From: G963676095 sp963676095
GTDB taxonomy: Bacteria; Bacteroidota; Bacteroidia; Bacteroidales; Prolixibacteraceae
Reading direction: 5' to 3'
DNA length: 64,000 nt
Assembly (NCBI GenBank): GCA_963676095.1
Contig: OY781040.1
Span: 3,224,001 to 3,288,000, forward strand
In this document: positions 1 to 9,513 of the stretch, piece by piece
Layout of the letters: every line of letters begins with the position of its first letter
Numbering within the stretch: position 1 is the stretch's first letter
Notes under the pieces: model-generated
What the model was told of the DNA's origin: nothing
The model's database searches: none
Seen by the model: the letters and a program-made list of their open reading frames with translations, nothing else
Program-made: the position numbers and the translations under genes

Positions 1-597
1 GAATGCCGTCCGTTGGTTTACAAAGACATGGTTTATTTTGGCTCCTGGGGAAATACGTTTTATGCTTTGGATAAGAAAACCGGAAAACTTGTCTGGGAAA
101 GGGGAAAATATACGAACAGGATGTTGTCTCCTGCGGCAGTCTGGCCAGTGGCCGCGGATGGGAAAGTGTTTATTGTTGCCCCCGACCGGCATATGACGGC
201 CCTGGATGCCCTGACAGGGGCTGAACGGTGGGATTCCGGTAAATACTCGTGCCGGGAGTCCATCGGCATTTCTGCTGACGGGGCGCTGGTTTATATTAAG
301 AATATGACCGAGGGAAATGTAGATGCCTTTTCCTCAGGAGCAGACGGACAGGTGCTGGCCTGGGAATGTGATGCCGGCCTGGGGTATGAAATAGCCCCTT
401 CTCCTGTTGTCGAATCAGGGAACCTCGTTTTTGTTCCGACAACCAGCGGTATTGTCTGTGCCATAACTAAGCAAACCCACGCAGTTGCCTGGAAGCACAA
501 ATTGTCCAATGCACTTGTCAATGCCATTACTCCTGTTGGAAAAGACCGGCTGTTGGTCACCACGCTCGACGGAAAAGTTGTCTGTCTTCAGTATTGA
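1..597 (+). CDS. PQQ-like beta-propeller repeat protein, C-terminal part (cut by window start)
   Basis: The reading frame is open to the first base of the window, so the N-terminus is missing and the first in-window TTG is not the true start. The 198 visible residues hold four or more short repeats of the type 'YALDKKTGKLVWERG', 'MTALDALTGAERW' and 'DGKVVCLQY', which is the blade pattern of quinoprotein/BamB-like beta-propellers. No quinone-binding or catalytic residue can be assigned from this part. Such propellers occur alone or fused to exported enzymes such as metallophosphatases, so the biochemical role is open. The frame ends with TGA at 595-597 and no gene follows closely. Confidence 0.75.
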   Translation, partial: ECRPLVYKDMVYFGSWGNTFYALDKKTGKLVWERGKYTNRMLSPAAVWPVAADGKVFIVAPDRHMTALDALTGAERWDSGKYSCRESIGISADGALVYIKNMTEGNVDAFSSGADGQVLAWECDAGLGYEIAPSPVVESGNLVFVPTTSGIVCAITKQTHAVAWKHKLSNALVNAITPVGKDRLLVTTLDGKVVCLQY

Positions 598-725
598 TTT
601 GGCAGAAGAAGGTCGTATATTGTAAGAAGAAATATACTTTGCGTTACAACACAGAACGAATATGACAATATCTTGTAACAGATATCCAGATATCAGGTTG
701 AATAATAAAATTTAAATAAGTATAT

Positions 726-1619
726 ATGAGGCAATTAATTATTACATTGACATTAATTGGTATATCTGTAAATCAGATACTTGCTCAAGATTTAATTGAA
801 TATAATTCGTTAATCGATTCGGCTCATGCAGCAATTACTAAGGGGGATAATGCTAGCGCTTTGGATTTCTACGTAAAAGCATTCTCCTTTGATGTTCCTC
901 AGGATCCCAATCATTTATATGAAGCTGCTGTCATGGCTGCACGTTTGCAACAGAAAGACCGGGCGTTCATGTTTTTGAACTGGGCCGTAACTCAGGGGTT
1001 CTCAATGTATGATCACGCCCTGAAAAATAAGGAATTTCCTCAATTTAAAGATGTTCGCTTTGACAGGTTACTGGAAAAAATGAGAGTTCAGGATTCTGTT
1101 TTTACAACGTTAAGCCCTCCTTTGGATTCTGTTTTTCAATCTGATGTACAGATCAGAACCCAGTTTCTGAAAGTACGGGCGGAAGGAAATGATTCAATCA
1201 GACAGCGTGAATTGCTGACTGAAATGAATAAAATTGACAGCGTAAATTTAGTCAAAGTAAGAGAAATGATTTTCAGGTATGGTTTTCTGAGTAAAAGTCT
1301 TAAAACCGACGGGGCAAGAAACGCCATGTGGCTGGTGATTCAACATTCTCCGTTGGAAGTCCGGGAAGAATATCTTCCAATTATTAAGCGTGCGTCAGAG
1401 AGGGGAGAAATTTCGCCTGCATTTGTCGCAATCATGGAAGACAGAAATCTTATGCAAAAATACGGGAAACAGAATTATGGCTCTCAGTATAGCGTCGTAG
1501 ACGGGAAGGTCGTCATTGCTCCTTTATATAATCCCGAGGCTGTTGACAGCCTGAGGAAGCAAGTAGGCCTGGATTCCCTGAGTGAGTATATCGAAATGGT
1601 TGAAAAAGGATTACATTAA
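726..1619 (+). CDS. Secreted DUF6624-type protein
   Basis: This 297-residue protein begins with a typical signal peptide (about residues 1-20, ending 'NQILAQ'). The first half resembles a TPR-like helical region (a run around residues 25-90 with 'AALDFYVKAFSF'-like helices). The C-terminal part, about residues 200-255, has the pattern 'WLVIQHSPLEVREEYLPI' followed by 'AIMEDRNLM' and 'GSQY', which I recognise as the DUF6624 family. The family has no known function. The gene stands alone: 128 bases separate it from the preceding gene and the next gene is convergent. Its base composition is more AT-rich than its neighbours at the 5' end. Confidence 0.75.
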   Translation: MRQLIITLTLIGISVNQILAQDLIEYNSLIDSAHAAITKGDNASALDFYVKAFSFDVPQDPNHLYEAAVMAARLQQKDRAFMFLNWAVTQGFSMYDHALKNKEFPQFKDVRFDRLLEKMRVQDSVFTTLSPPLDSVFQSDVQIRTQFLKVRAEGNDSIRQRELLTEMNKIDSVNLVKVREMIFRYGFLSKSLKTDGARNAMWLVIQHSPLEVREEYLPIIKRASERGEISPAFVAIMEDRNLMQKYGKQNYGSQYSVVDGKVVIAPLYNPEAVDSLRKQVGLDSLSEYIEMVEKGLH

Positions 1620-1718
1620 AAAATGTATGTTAAAATTTTATGAATATAAGTTTTCCCTGTTTCTTGATCTTTCTGACAAAGAATCAGAATCGCCATATTT
1701 TTTGCAGTAACCTCAATT

Positions 1719-2537
1719 TTATTCCTCTGTCAAACAAGCTGAAAGTACATGGCCGTCTTCTGCATGCCGGAGTTGCTGGCTGGTTTGTTCGTCTTTCAGG
1801 TCGACCCCTGAGAGTTTCCTTCTGAAGGATTCTTCGATCAGGTAGAGAAGTTTAAAGCAGGCTGAAGGGTAAGAAAGCCCGTTACGGCGGACATTTGAGA
1901 TACAATTTCTCCGTTCGTCGGTGGTTCCTGTTTTTGGATGATAAGTCAGGTAAATACCAAGACTGTCGGGTGACTTAAGGCCTGGCCGTTCGCCGATAAA
2001 AATGACGGTCATGCGGGCATTAAACAATTCTGCTATATGGTCTGCAACAGCCACTCTTCCCTGTTCTACGACGGCAACCGGTGAAAGCGAGTAGCCTTTT
2101 TTTCTGAGTTCGGGGACCAGGAGGTCGAATACAGGAATTATGTTTGCTTCTATGGCTGTTGATGACAGCCCGTCTGCTATTACCAGAGAGATGTCATAAT
2201 GTTCAGCTTTTTCCATATTTTGCAGCAGGCTGACAGAGCCTGCTGATAAGATTCGTCCGAGATCCGGTCTTTTCAGGTATTCCTGCCGGTTTTGTGCTGA
2301 GGAATGAAGACAGATCGTATCTGTTCCGGCAACTTCTTTGATTTTATGTGCTGTAAGTTCTGTACGGAGAGGCAGGTGTACGGAGTCAATCGCTTTGGCG
2401 TGGGCCAGTTTAAAGTGAAGTAGTTCGCTGGTTGGCAATGAGCATCCGCACCGTCCAAGAGCGATTCTGGCCTGTGTATATCTTTTTAGTGACTGCCAGG
2501 GATCGTCTGTGATTATTTTTTTTTCTGAGTTGTACAT
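1719..2537 (-). CDS. eutC: Ethanolamine ammonia-lyase small subunit EutC
   Basis: The 272-residue product matches the light chain of adenosylcobalamin-dependent ethanolamine ammonia-lyase, which with EutB converts ethanolamine to acetaldehyde and ammonia. Recognisable stretches are 'DPWQSLKRYTQARIALGRC' near the start, 'VIADGLSSTAIEANIIP' in the middle, and 'FIGERPGLKSPDSLGIYL' and 'RRNCISNVRRNGLSYP' near the end. It is slightly shorter than the E. coli protein (about 295 residues), mainly at the N-terminus. It is the last gene of a minus-strand permease-eutB-eutC operon and starts 39 bases after eutB ends. No gene for the reactivating factor EutA is in view. Confidence 0.95.
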   Translation of the reverse strand: MYNSEKKIITDDPWQSLKRYTQARIALGRCGCSLPTSELLHFKLAHAKAIDSVHLPLRTELTAHKIKEVAGTDTICLHSSAQNRQEYLKRPDLGRILSAGSVSLLQNMEKAEHYDISLVIADGLSSTAIEANIIPVFDLLVPELRKKGYSLSPVAVVEQGRVAVADHIAELFNARMTVIFIGERPGLKSPDSLGIYLTYHPKTGTTDERRNCISNVRRNGLSYPSACFKLLYLIEESFRRKLSGVDLKDEQTSQQLRHAEDGHVLSACLTEE

Positions 2538-2576
2538 GGTATTGTAGTTTCTGTTGTTATTCAGTCATTCTCTGAT

Positions 2577-3959
2577 TTATAACGCCGCTGCATTTAGAAA
2601 CAGGCGGTTATTCCCTAAAAGTTCTTTCTGTTTCATGTTTTCATCAAAAAGGTTCATTTGCCTGAGCCAAACCTCGAATTCCGGGGCTGGCCTCAGACCC
2701 AGTGCTGAGCGGATATACAGGGCATCATGGAACGATGTGCTTTGGTAATTCAACATCACGTCATCTGCCCCCGGCACCCCCATGATGAAGTTGCAGCCCG
2801 CGACACCAAGAAGGGTCAGTAAGGTATCCATATCGTCCTGGTCTGCTTCTGCATGATTGGTATAGCAAATATCGACGCCCATCGGAAGGCCCAGCAGCTT
2901 ACCGCAGAAATGGTCTTCCAGTCCGGCTCGGATAATCTGTTTTCCGTTGTAGAGGTATTCAGGACCAATAAACCCGACAACCGTGTTCACCAGGAGCGGG
3001 TTGAAGCACCGGGCTAACCCGTATGCCCGGGCTTCGATGGTTTGCTGGTCTGCCCCGTGGTTTGCATTGGCCGACAGGGCGCTTCCCTGACCGGTTTCGA
3101 AATACATGTAATTGTTGCCTACAGTGCCCCGGTCCAGACTTTGTCCCGCTTCGAAACCCTCCCTGAGTAACCGGTAAGAAACGCCAAAACTTTCGTTTAC
3201 GCCCTGGGTCCCGCCAATCGACTGGAAGATCAGGTCCACCGGGACCCCTTCTTCGATGGCCTTTATCGTTGTTGTGATATGGGTCAGTATGCAACTTTGA
3301 GTGGGAATCTGAAATTTTTCCCGCAAATCGTCCAGCATACGGATTAGCCCTGTAACTGTTTCGTAATTGTCAGATGCCGGGTTAATCCCGATAACAGCAT
3401 CGCCGCATCCGTAAAAGAGGCCGTCCATAATTTCGGCAGCAATTCCTTTCAGATCGTCGGTCGGATCATTGGGTTGCAGCCGCACCGACAAACATCCCGG
3501 CAGACCGATCGTGTTACGGAAAGAAGTCACATTCCGGATTTTAGAGGCCACCCTGATCAGGTCCTGGTTCCTCATGAGCTTTGAAACCGCGGCAGCCATC
3601 TCCGGAGTGATGCCCGGGGCGACTTTTTTTAATTCGCTACCATTTGTTTCGTCAGACAAAAGCCAGTTCCTGAATTCCCCGACAGTCAGCGACGAGATTG
3701 TCCCGAAGGTTTCCTGATCATGATTATCGAAGATGACCCTTGTCACTTCGTCATTGTCATAGGAAATAATTTCTTCTTTAAGAAAGTCTGAAAGATAAGT
3801 GTCAGCCAACACCATTTGGGCTGCGACCCGTTCTTCTCCTGTCCGGGCTGCTACGCCCGCAAGAAGGTCGCCCGAACGTTCGGGCGAAGCTTTTGCCAGC
3901 AGCTCCTTCAGCGAACCGAATGAATAATTTTGGTTTCCTATGATTTTTGACCGTTTCAT
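2577..3959 (-). CDS. eutB: Ethanolamine ammonia-lyase large subunit EutB
   Basis: The 460-residue product has the usual length of the catalytic heavy chain (about 453 residues in E. coli). It carries family stretches such as 'DAVIGINPASDNYETVTGL', 'TQSCILTHITTTIKAIEEG', 'FQSIGGTQGVNESFGVSY' and 'YFETGQGSALSANANHGAD'. EutB forms the TIM-barrel active site for radical deamination of ethanolamine and works with EutC and coenzyme B12. It lies 27 bases after the permease gene and 39 bases before eutC, consistent with one transcript. The compact three-gene arrangement without shell genes resembles the short ethanolamine loci of organisms that use ethanolamine mainly as a nitrogen source. That use is inferred. 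Confidence 0.97.
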   Translation of the reverse strand: MKRSKIIGNQNYSFGSLKELLAKASPERSGDLLAGVAARTGEERVAAQMVLADTYLSDFLKEEIISYDNDEVTRVIFDNHDQETFGTISSLTVGEFRNWLLSDETNGSELKKVAPGITPEMAAAVSKLMRNQDLIRVASKIRNVTSFRNTIGLPGCLSVRLQPNDPTDDLKGIAAEIMDGLFYGCGDAVIGINPASDNYETVTGLIRMLDDLREKFQIPTQSCILTHITTTIKAIEEGVPVDLIFQSIGGTQGVNESFGVSYRLLREGFEAGQSLDRGTVGNNYMYFETGQGSALSANANHGADQQTIEARAYGLARCFNPLLVNTVVGFIGPEYLYNGKQIIRAGLEDHFCGKLLGLPMGVDICYTNHAEADQDDMDTLLTLLGVAGCNFIMGVPGADDVMLNYQSTSFHDALYIRSALGLRPAPEFEVWLRQMNLFDENMKQKELLGNNRLFLNAAAL

Positions 3960-3986
3960 TTTCCTGCCCTATTACTCAATAATTGA

Positions 3987-5390
3987 TTACTCTATCGGCA
4001 ATCTTGGATCATTGTTGTTTACAACAGCATATTCTTCTCTTACTTCCGTCTCCCTGAAAGATGCTTTTTTGAGAGAAGCTATCTTGAACCATGCAAAAGA
4101 GACGATCATGATCAGGGCATAAATCCCGGCCAGAGTCAGGTTGTAATAGATAACTGCGATTAAGGCAACAATGGCGATGACCAGTGCGATTACAGGGGTC
4201 ACAGGATAGAACGGGACCTTGAAAGGCCGTTCCATTTCCGGCTTTTCTTTCCTGAGTTTCAGGAGCGAGATCATTGATACGATGTAAAGTGTCAGCGCCC
4301 CGAAAACGGCAATCGTGATAATTTCACCTGTTTTGCCGGTAAATAGCGCGACAATGCCGATAATCATATTAAATACCAGGGCATTTGCCGGAGTGTGGAA
4401 TCTCTTACTGATTTGTCCCAGCGAACCTGGCAAAAAGTGTTCGTTTCCCATTTCATAAACCGCCCTGCCTGCCGCCAGGATAATGCCATGAAAAGAAGCT
4501 ATCAGCCCGAACAGTCCGATAAAAATAAGCATATGGTAAAGCAAATGGCTGCTTCCGACAATGTGGTTTAAAGCCAGGGGCAGGGGTGAATCGGAGGCGG
4601 CAGCTCCCGGCGATGGGTACACTATTGTCTCCCAGCCGGAAACACCAACCGACGAGGCAAATGTAAGGACAGCAAGCACAACCAGGGTCAGTATCGCAGA
4701 ACCGAATCCGATCAGCACGTTACGTTGCGGATTAATGGTTTCTTCGGCAACGTTGGCAACCCCTTCTATTGCGAGGAAAAACCAGATAGCGAAAGGAATC
4801 GCTGCGAAAATTCCTCCGATACCATTCGGAAATGCATTTAAGGACAGGTTCGACACCTGAAACTTTGGTAAAGTGACACCCGAGAAAATCAACAACTCGG
4901 CAACGGCCAGGATCGTAATGAACAGTTCGAATCTGGCTGCTGCTTTTACACCATATATATTAAGGAGTGTAAAGATCAGGTATGCAACAATGGCAATAGC
5001 CGTAGTCGGAACATCAGGAAAGAACAGGTTGAAATAGGCACCGATGGCGGCGGCTATGGCAGGCGGAGCAAACACAAATTCCACTACTTGTGCCATTCCT
5101 GCCAGAAAGCCGAAATTGTCGCCATGCGATTTTCTGGCGTATACAAATGCCCCTCCGGCTTTGGGTATGGCACAGGCCAGTTCGGTATAGCTGAAAGTAA
5201 AACAAAGGTACATAATGATGATGAAAAGCGTGGCGACAGCCAAACCAATCGTTCCCCCTTCGGGAAGGCCCAGGTTCCAGCCGAAGTACATCCCGGATAT
5301 CACGTATCCAACCCCAAGTCCCCATAACATGAGGGGCCCGAGTTTACGCTCCAGTGAAGGAGCATTTTGATTTTTTTTGAACGAATCCAT
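3987..5390 (-). CDS. Ethanolamine permease (APC superfamily)
   Basis: The 467-residue protein is an inner-membrane transporter with about 12 hydrophobic segments. The N-terminal motif 'GLGVGYVISGMYFGWNLGL' and the following 'CFTFSYTELACAIPKAGGAF' are typical of the APC-family ethanolamine permeases (Eat). It is the first gene of the operon with eutB and eutC, which supports ethanolamine as substrate. Other amine or amino-acid substrates cannot be excluded from sequence alone. The ATG start is preceded by a long AT-rich region that must contain the operon promoter, but I could not identify a clear -33/-7 pair. Confidence 0.9.
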   Translation of the reverse strand: MDSFKKNQNAPSLERKLGPLMLWGLGVGYVISGMYFGWNLGLPEGGTIGLAVATLFIIIMYLCFTFSYTELACAIPKAGGAFVYARKSHGDNFGFLAGMAQVVEFVFAPPAIAAAIGAYFNLFFPDVPTTAIAIVAYLIFTLLNIYGVKAAARFELFITILAVAELLIFSGVTLPKFQVSNLSLNAFPNGIGGIFAAIPFAIWFFLAIEGVANVAEETINPQRNVLIGFGSAILTLVVLAVLTFASSVGVSGWETIVYPSPGAAASDSPLPLALNHIVGSSHLLYHMLIFIGLFGLIASFHGIILAAGRAVYEMGNEHFLPGSLGQISKRFHTPANALVFNMIIGIVALFTGKTGEIITIAVFGALTLYIVSMISLLKLRKEKPEMERPFKVPFYPVTPVIALVIAIVALIAVIYYNLTLAGIYALIMIVSFAWFKIASLKKASFRETEVREEYAVVNNNDPRLPIE

Positions 5391-6381
5391 TGTTTACGGT
5401 TTTTTTGAATAATTAAAAATTTGATTTCTTCGGTCTTTTATGTCTGTAACCTTTTATTTATTTTAATGATGATGTTTATAAAAATAGAATTATTATTTCA
5501 AAAGTATTTTATTTTATAAAATATTTAGATGTTTTTCTTATTAAATGATGTTATTTGTGTCAATTTGTAATATTAAATTTACATTGAAAAGTATCTTAAC
5601 TATTCTTCTGTTAGTGAACCGGATTGAAAATTTCATAATTAACTGAAGTTTAGAGCCGTTAAGCATTTTATTTATTGAAGTGTTTAACATTACTCGTATA
5701 TCAAATTGTTCTGTTAATTCTTTAATTATGAGACGATAATTTTCCTCGTTCCTTTGCCGTTTTAGGCCCCATCCCCCCGCATAATGCCTGTTGTGGAAAT
5801 GCGAAACTTTAGTCGGTGAAGTTGTCTTTTGTCTATGCATACGAATGTTTTTACTTCTTTTTGGAATAGAAATTTGAGAAAAACGATCGTTATGTGTTAG
5901 TTCAGCAATGATAATTTCTTAACATGAATCTTTGTAGATTTTAAATCATTGGAATATAGTTATTTAACAAAACTTCAAGATCTCTCCGGTTGAAAAAATC
6001 TGTATTACATGTTACAATATGATTGATTTGTAATATTTTTTTGATACTTTAGCCAACAGAGAGAAAACAAACAAACCAATTTGATGCGAATTGACATTTT
6101 CGTGAAGATTTTGTTGAAAGAACGTAAGCAAATTTTTCCTTTATGGATAAATAAGTTTACAGAAAGTATTTATAAATAAATGCTTAATAGATAAGGTCAA
6201 AATAAATAATCGATAAAGACATTAGGATCTATATATGTCATTAAATAGTAATGTTTATTTAATTGCCGGATTTTGATAAGAATGTGTTATCCATGTTGCT
6301 CAGGGAAGCAGTATCATTTTTTGAAGAATGGTGTTGCTGATGCTTAAAAAATGAGGAATAAATATCTTAAAAATTGCTAGT
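5391..6381. other. AT-rich intergenic region of about 990 bases
   Basis: This region separates the divergent permease and SusC genes and must carry both promoters. It is clearly richer in A and T than the flanking genes. A 99-codon minus-strand frame (5541-5840) exists, but its second half is low-complexity Ile/Asn-rich translation and I recognise no family, so I do not call it a gene. No tRNA, riboswitch, strong hairpin or insertion-sequence end was seen. The length leaves room for a regulatory RNA or a decayed gene. Confidence 0.5.
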
Positions 6382-9300
6382 ATGAGAAAAAGCTTGTTAT
6401 GCATCTTTATTTTGTGCCTGTTTACATTTGTAGCGGAGGCACAGAAACGGGCGGTAACTGGTGTCGTGAAGGAAAAGGCAACAGGAGACCCGCTGCCGGG
6501 AGTTACCGTTCAGGAGAAGGGAACAGCAAATGGTACTGTTACGGATGTCTCCGGACAATTCCATTTAAATGTAAATCCAGGGGCGACTCTCCAGTTTTCC
6601 TTTATTGGGATGAAGCCGGTTGAGAAAGCTGTCGGTGAATCTTCAACAGTTAATGTTTCCTTGGAAACATCGACCGAGCAGGTTGATGAGGTTGTTGTAA
6701 CAGCCATGGGAATCAGAAAAGAGACTAAAGCATTGGGATATGCTGTGCAGAAGGTTAGCAGTGAGGAGTTGAATAAAGTGAAGGAACCCAATTTGGTAAA
6801 TGCGCTTAATGGCAAAGTTGCAGGGGTAAATGTTACCAATTCAAACGGGGCTCCTGGGGCTTCTTCCCAGATTATTATCCGCGGGAGTACTTCGTTGACA
6901 GGTGATAATCAGCCACTGTTTATTGTTGACGGTGTGCCGGTTGATAATTCCGCGGTCAGTGGAGATTCTGACACCGGAGGCTTAAGTGCTACTTCTACTT
7001 ATACCGGTAACCGTGGAATGGACCTGAATTCAGAGGATATCGAGTCAATTACTGTATTAAAAGGACCTGCTGCGGCCGCTCTTTATGGGTTAAAGGCGGC
7101 GAGCGGGGCCATTGTTATTACCACGAAGAAGGGCAAAAGTGGCGTTCCTGAAGTCTCATTCAGTTCGAAAATGAGGGTCGATGTCGCGAATCGTTATCCC
7201 AAACAACAGAAAATGTATGGTCAGGGTAATGACGGAAGCTACGATGACGGGACCTCCGATTCCTGGGGCGCCAAGGTTGGAGATGCGGCTACTTATAATA
7301 ATATCGATGATTTTTTTAAGCCTGCCTATTCGTATGAGGTTTCCGGAAGTATTTCAGCAGGGAATGAAAACGGAACATACTACATGTCTATGCACCGTCA
7401 GGATCAGAAAGGAATTGTTCCGACAACTGACTATACAACCAATTCTTTTCGTTTGAATGCAGAACAAAAGAAAGGTTGGTTTACTTTTGGTATGAATAGT
7501 AACTTCGTTAATTCAGAGACGGTTAAAACATTAACAGGTTCCGGCTTATATGGGACAAGTGGTAACGGGGCAATGGAGAGCTTATTTAACTGGCCGGTTA
7601 CCAATAACATGAAAAACTGGATAGAAGATGGCGAACGGGTGAGATTATTGCCTGATGTTGACTTGGAAGACGATGTGGACAATCCTTATTGGACAGTTCA
7701 TAAAAACCCGGTAACAGATAAATTAAACCGGATTATCGGTTCCGGATATATCACGATGAAACCATTGAGCTGGTTAACCTCTACTTTCCGTACCGGGATT
7801 GATCATTATAACCAGTTTTCCCGTAGTATAATTTATCCTGGCTCGTCGGTATCTGAACCTTATTATGATGGTACAGTAACCGAAATACAATACCAGAACG
7901 ATATCTTCACGACTAACTTCACGGTTTCTGCCGATAAAAAAGTTCATGATTTTGACTTGCATGCCATGGTTGGACATAATTATGAACAGACTACCTATCA
8001 TCGGAACAAACAACAGGCTGCCGGTTTGTTAAGCGATTTTATCAGTATTGATAATGCAGATGAGGATAATAAAACATATACCAACTATGAGTCGCAAAAG
8101 AGAATTTACAGTTTCTTCGGAGAGTTGTCTGTTGGATACAAAGACCTGCTGTATTTAAGTGCAACCGGACGAAATGACTGGTCCTCGACACTGTCTGCCG
8201 AAAACAGGTCTTTCTTTTACCCGTCTGTAAGCGGAAGTTTTCTGTTTTCCAAGATTTTACCGGAAAGACTAAAGAATACGCTGTCATTTGCGAAACTAAG
8301 GGCGTCATGGTCTCAGGTTGGTAAAGATGCGCCGGTTTATCAAACAGCCACCTACGTAGAAACTGTGACTACCATTGGGAGTGGATACAAAAACAGTTAT
8401 TATGGGGGAAATCCAAATTTAAAACCAGAAACAACCGAGTCTTCTGAATTTGGGTTGGATATGCGCTTTTTCGAGGGTAAGCTGGGAGTTGACCTGACTT
8501 ATTATAACACGAAAAGCAAAAACCAGATTATCAATCCCCGCGTAAGTATGGCTACAGGCTATATTTTTAAATACGTTAACTTTGGAACTGTGACCAACAA
8601 AGGATTTGAAGTCACGGTTAATGCAAATCCGCTAAAAAGCAAGAACTGGAGTTGGAACTCAACCTTAAACATGTCACATAACGATGGGACCGTCAGCAAT
8701 CTTCCAGAGGGCCTGACCTTGTTGTATGTTGATGATGTGCAGATTGGTCCCGCGAAAGCGGCTTCTGTCAATAATGGAAACTTTCTGGCTATTACAGGAC
8801 AGTTATGGCAGCGAGATAGCGATGGAAACCTGATTATCGATTCGGACACAGGAAACCCGGAAACCTCTACCGATGCAACCAATATTGTTGGGAACAGGGA
8901 ACCTGATCTGTTGATGGGATTCAACAACTCTGTTTCGTATAAAAACTGGAACCTTTCTTTTTTGTTTGATATCCGGTTTGGAGGAGATATTTATAACGCC
9001 ACAAAGTATTCAATGGTTTACGCGGGAACCAGCAAGCTGACCACGAACCGCGGAACAGATCAAACCTTTAATGGTGTTGTTGTCGGCTCTGACGGAAATT
9101 ATAGCTCCACAACAAGCACGGTGACCCGCGATCAGTCTTATTACCAGAATATTTATGTTCAGGATGCCACGCATTTCATACAATCAGTCAATTGGCTTCG
9201 TTTACGCTCGGCCTCGCTGACCTATTCATTGCCTAAATCATTCTACGAGCGTGTTAAATTTGTAAAGAACCTGAGTTTGTCGTTGACTGGTACAAATCTG

Positions 9301-9444
9301 TGGCTGTTGACGAATTATAAAGGGATGGATCCTGAAGTGAGCGCCGGGGGATCGGCTGTCGATGGTGCCGGAACACAAGGGGTCGATTATATGGGAGTGC
9401 CGGCAACAACAAGCATTTCTTTTGGGTTTAATGTGAAATTTTAA
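6382..9444 (+). CDS. SusC/RagA-type TonB-linked outer-membrane protein (first pair)
   Basis: The 1020-residue product has a signal peptide (about 1-20), a carboxypeptidase-regulatory-like domain (about 25-105, 'GDPLPGVTVQEKGTANGTVT'), and a plug domain with 'IIIRGSTSLTGDNQPLFIV' and 'SIESITVLKGPAAAALYG'-like motifs (about 150-250). A long beta-barrel follows and ends in 'SISFGFNVKF'. SusC proteins import oligosaccharides or peptides across the outer membrane with energy from TonB. There is no STN domain, so it is not expected to signal to an anti-sigma factor. A SusD gene follows after 69 bases. The genes after that encode cell-wall peptide enzymes, so the cargo may be a murein peptide (inference). 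Confidence 0.95.
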   Translation: MRKSLLCIFILCLFTFVAEAQKRAVTGVVKEKATGDPLPGVTVQEKGTANGTVTDVSGQFHLNVNPGATLQFSFIGMKPVEKAVGESSTVNVSLETSTEQVDEVVVTAMGIRKETKALGYAVQKVSSEELNKVKEPNLVNALNGKVAGVNVTNSNGAPGASSQIIIRGSTSLTGDNQPLFIVDGVPVDNSAVSGDSDTGGLSATSTYTGNRGMDLNSEDIESITVLKGPAAAALYGLKAASGAIVITTKKGKSGVPEVSFSSKMRVDVANRYPKQQKMYGQGNDGSYDDGTSDSWGAKVGDAATYNNIDDFFKPAYSYEVSGSISAGNENGTYYMSMHRQDQKGIVPTTDYTTNSFRLNAEQKKGWFTFGMNSNFVNSETVKTLTGSGLYGTSGNGAMESLFNWPVTNNMKNWIEDGERVRLLPDVDLEDDVDNPYWTVHKNPVTDKLNRIIGSGYITMKPLSWLTSTFRTGIDHYNQFSRSIIYPGSSVSEPYYDGTVTEIQYQNDIFTTNFTVSADKKVHDFDLHAMVGHNYEQTTYHRNKQQAAGLLSDFISIDNADEDNKTYTNYESQKRIYSFFGELSVGYKDLLYLSATGRNDWSSTLSAENRSFFYPSVSGSFLFSKILPERLKNTLSFAKLRASWSQVGKDAPVYQTATYVETVTTIGSGYKNSYYGGNPNLKPETTESSEFGLDMRFFEGKLGVDLTYYNTKSKNQIINPRVSMATGYIFKYVNFGTVTNKGFEVTVNANPLKSKNWSWNSTLNMSHNDGTVSNLPEGLTLLYVDDVQIGPAKAASVNNGNFLAITGQLWQRDSDGNLIIDSDTGNPETSTDATNIVGNREPDLLMGFNNSVSYKNWNLSFLFDIRFGGDIYNATKYSMVYAGTSKLTTNRGTDQTFNGVVVGSDGNYSSTTSTVTRDQSYYQNIYVQDATHFIQSVNWLRLRSASLTYSLPKSFYERVKFVKNLSLSLTGTNLWLLTNYKGMDPEVSAGGSAVDGAGTQGVDYMGVPATTSISFGFNVKF

Positions 9445-9513
9445 ACAAAACTTGTTTGTTGAAAAGTTTCAACTACTTTTCGCGTTGTTTTTTAATTTGT
9501 TAAAAGTAAATCT

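Noticed and set aside
601..660. -7 promoter box before the DUF6624 gene ('ATACTTTG')
   Set aside because: The spacing between TA and TTTG is not two bases and no -33 element fits, so it does not meet the consensus.
1719..5390. Ethanolamine microcompartment operon
   Set aside because: No shell protein, EutA, EutD or EutE gene occurs next to the eut genes, only the permease and the two lyase subunits.
5541..5840. Minus-strand open frame of 99 codons in the long gap
   Set aside because: Its second half is AT-driven Ile/Asn/Leu translation, no ribosome binding site or family is visible, and it lies where promoters are expected.
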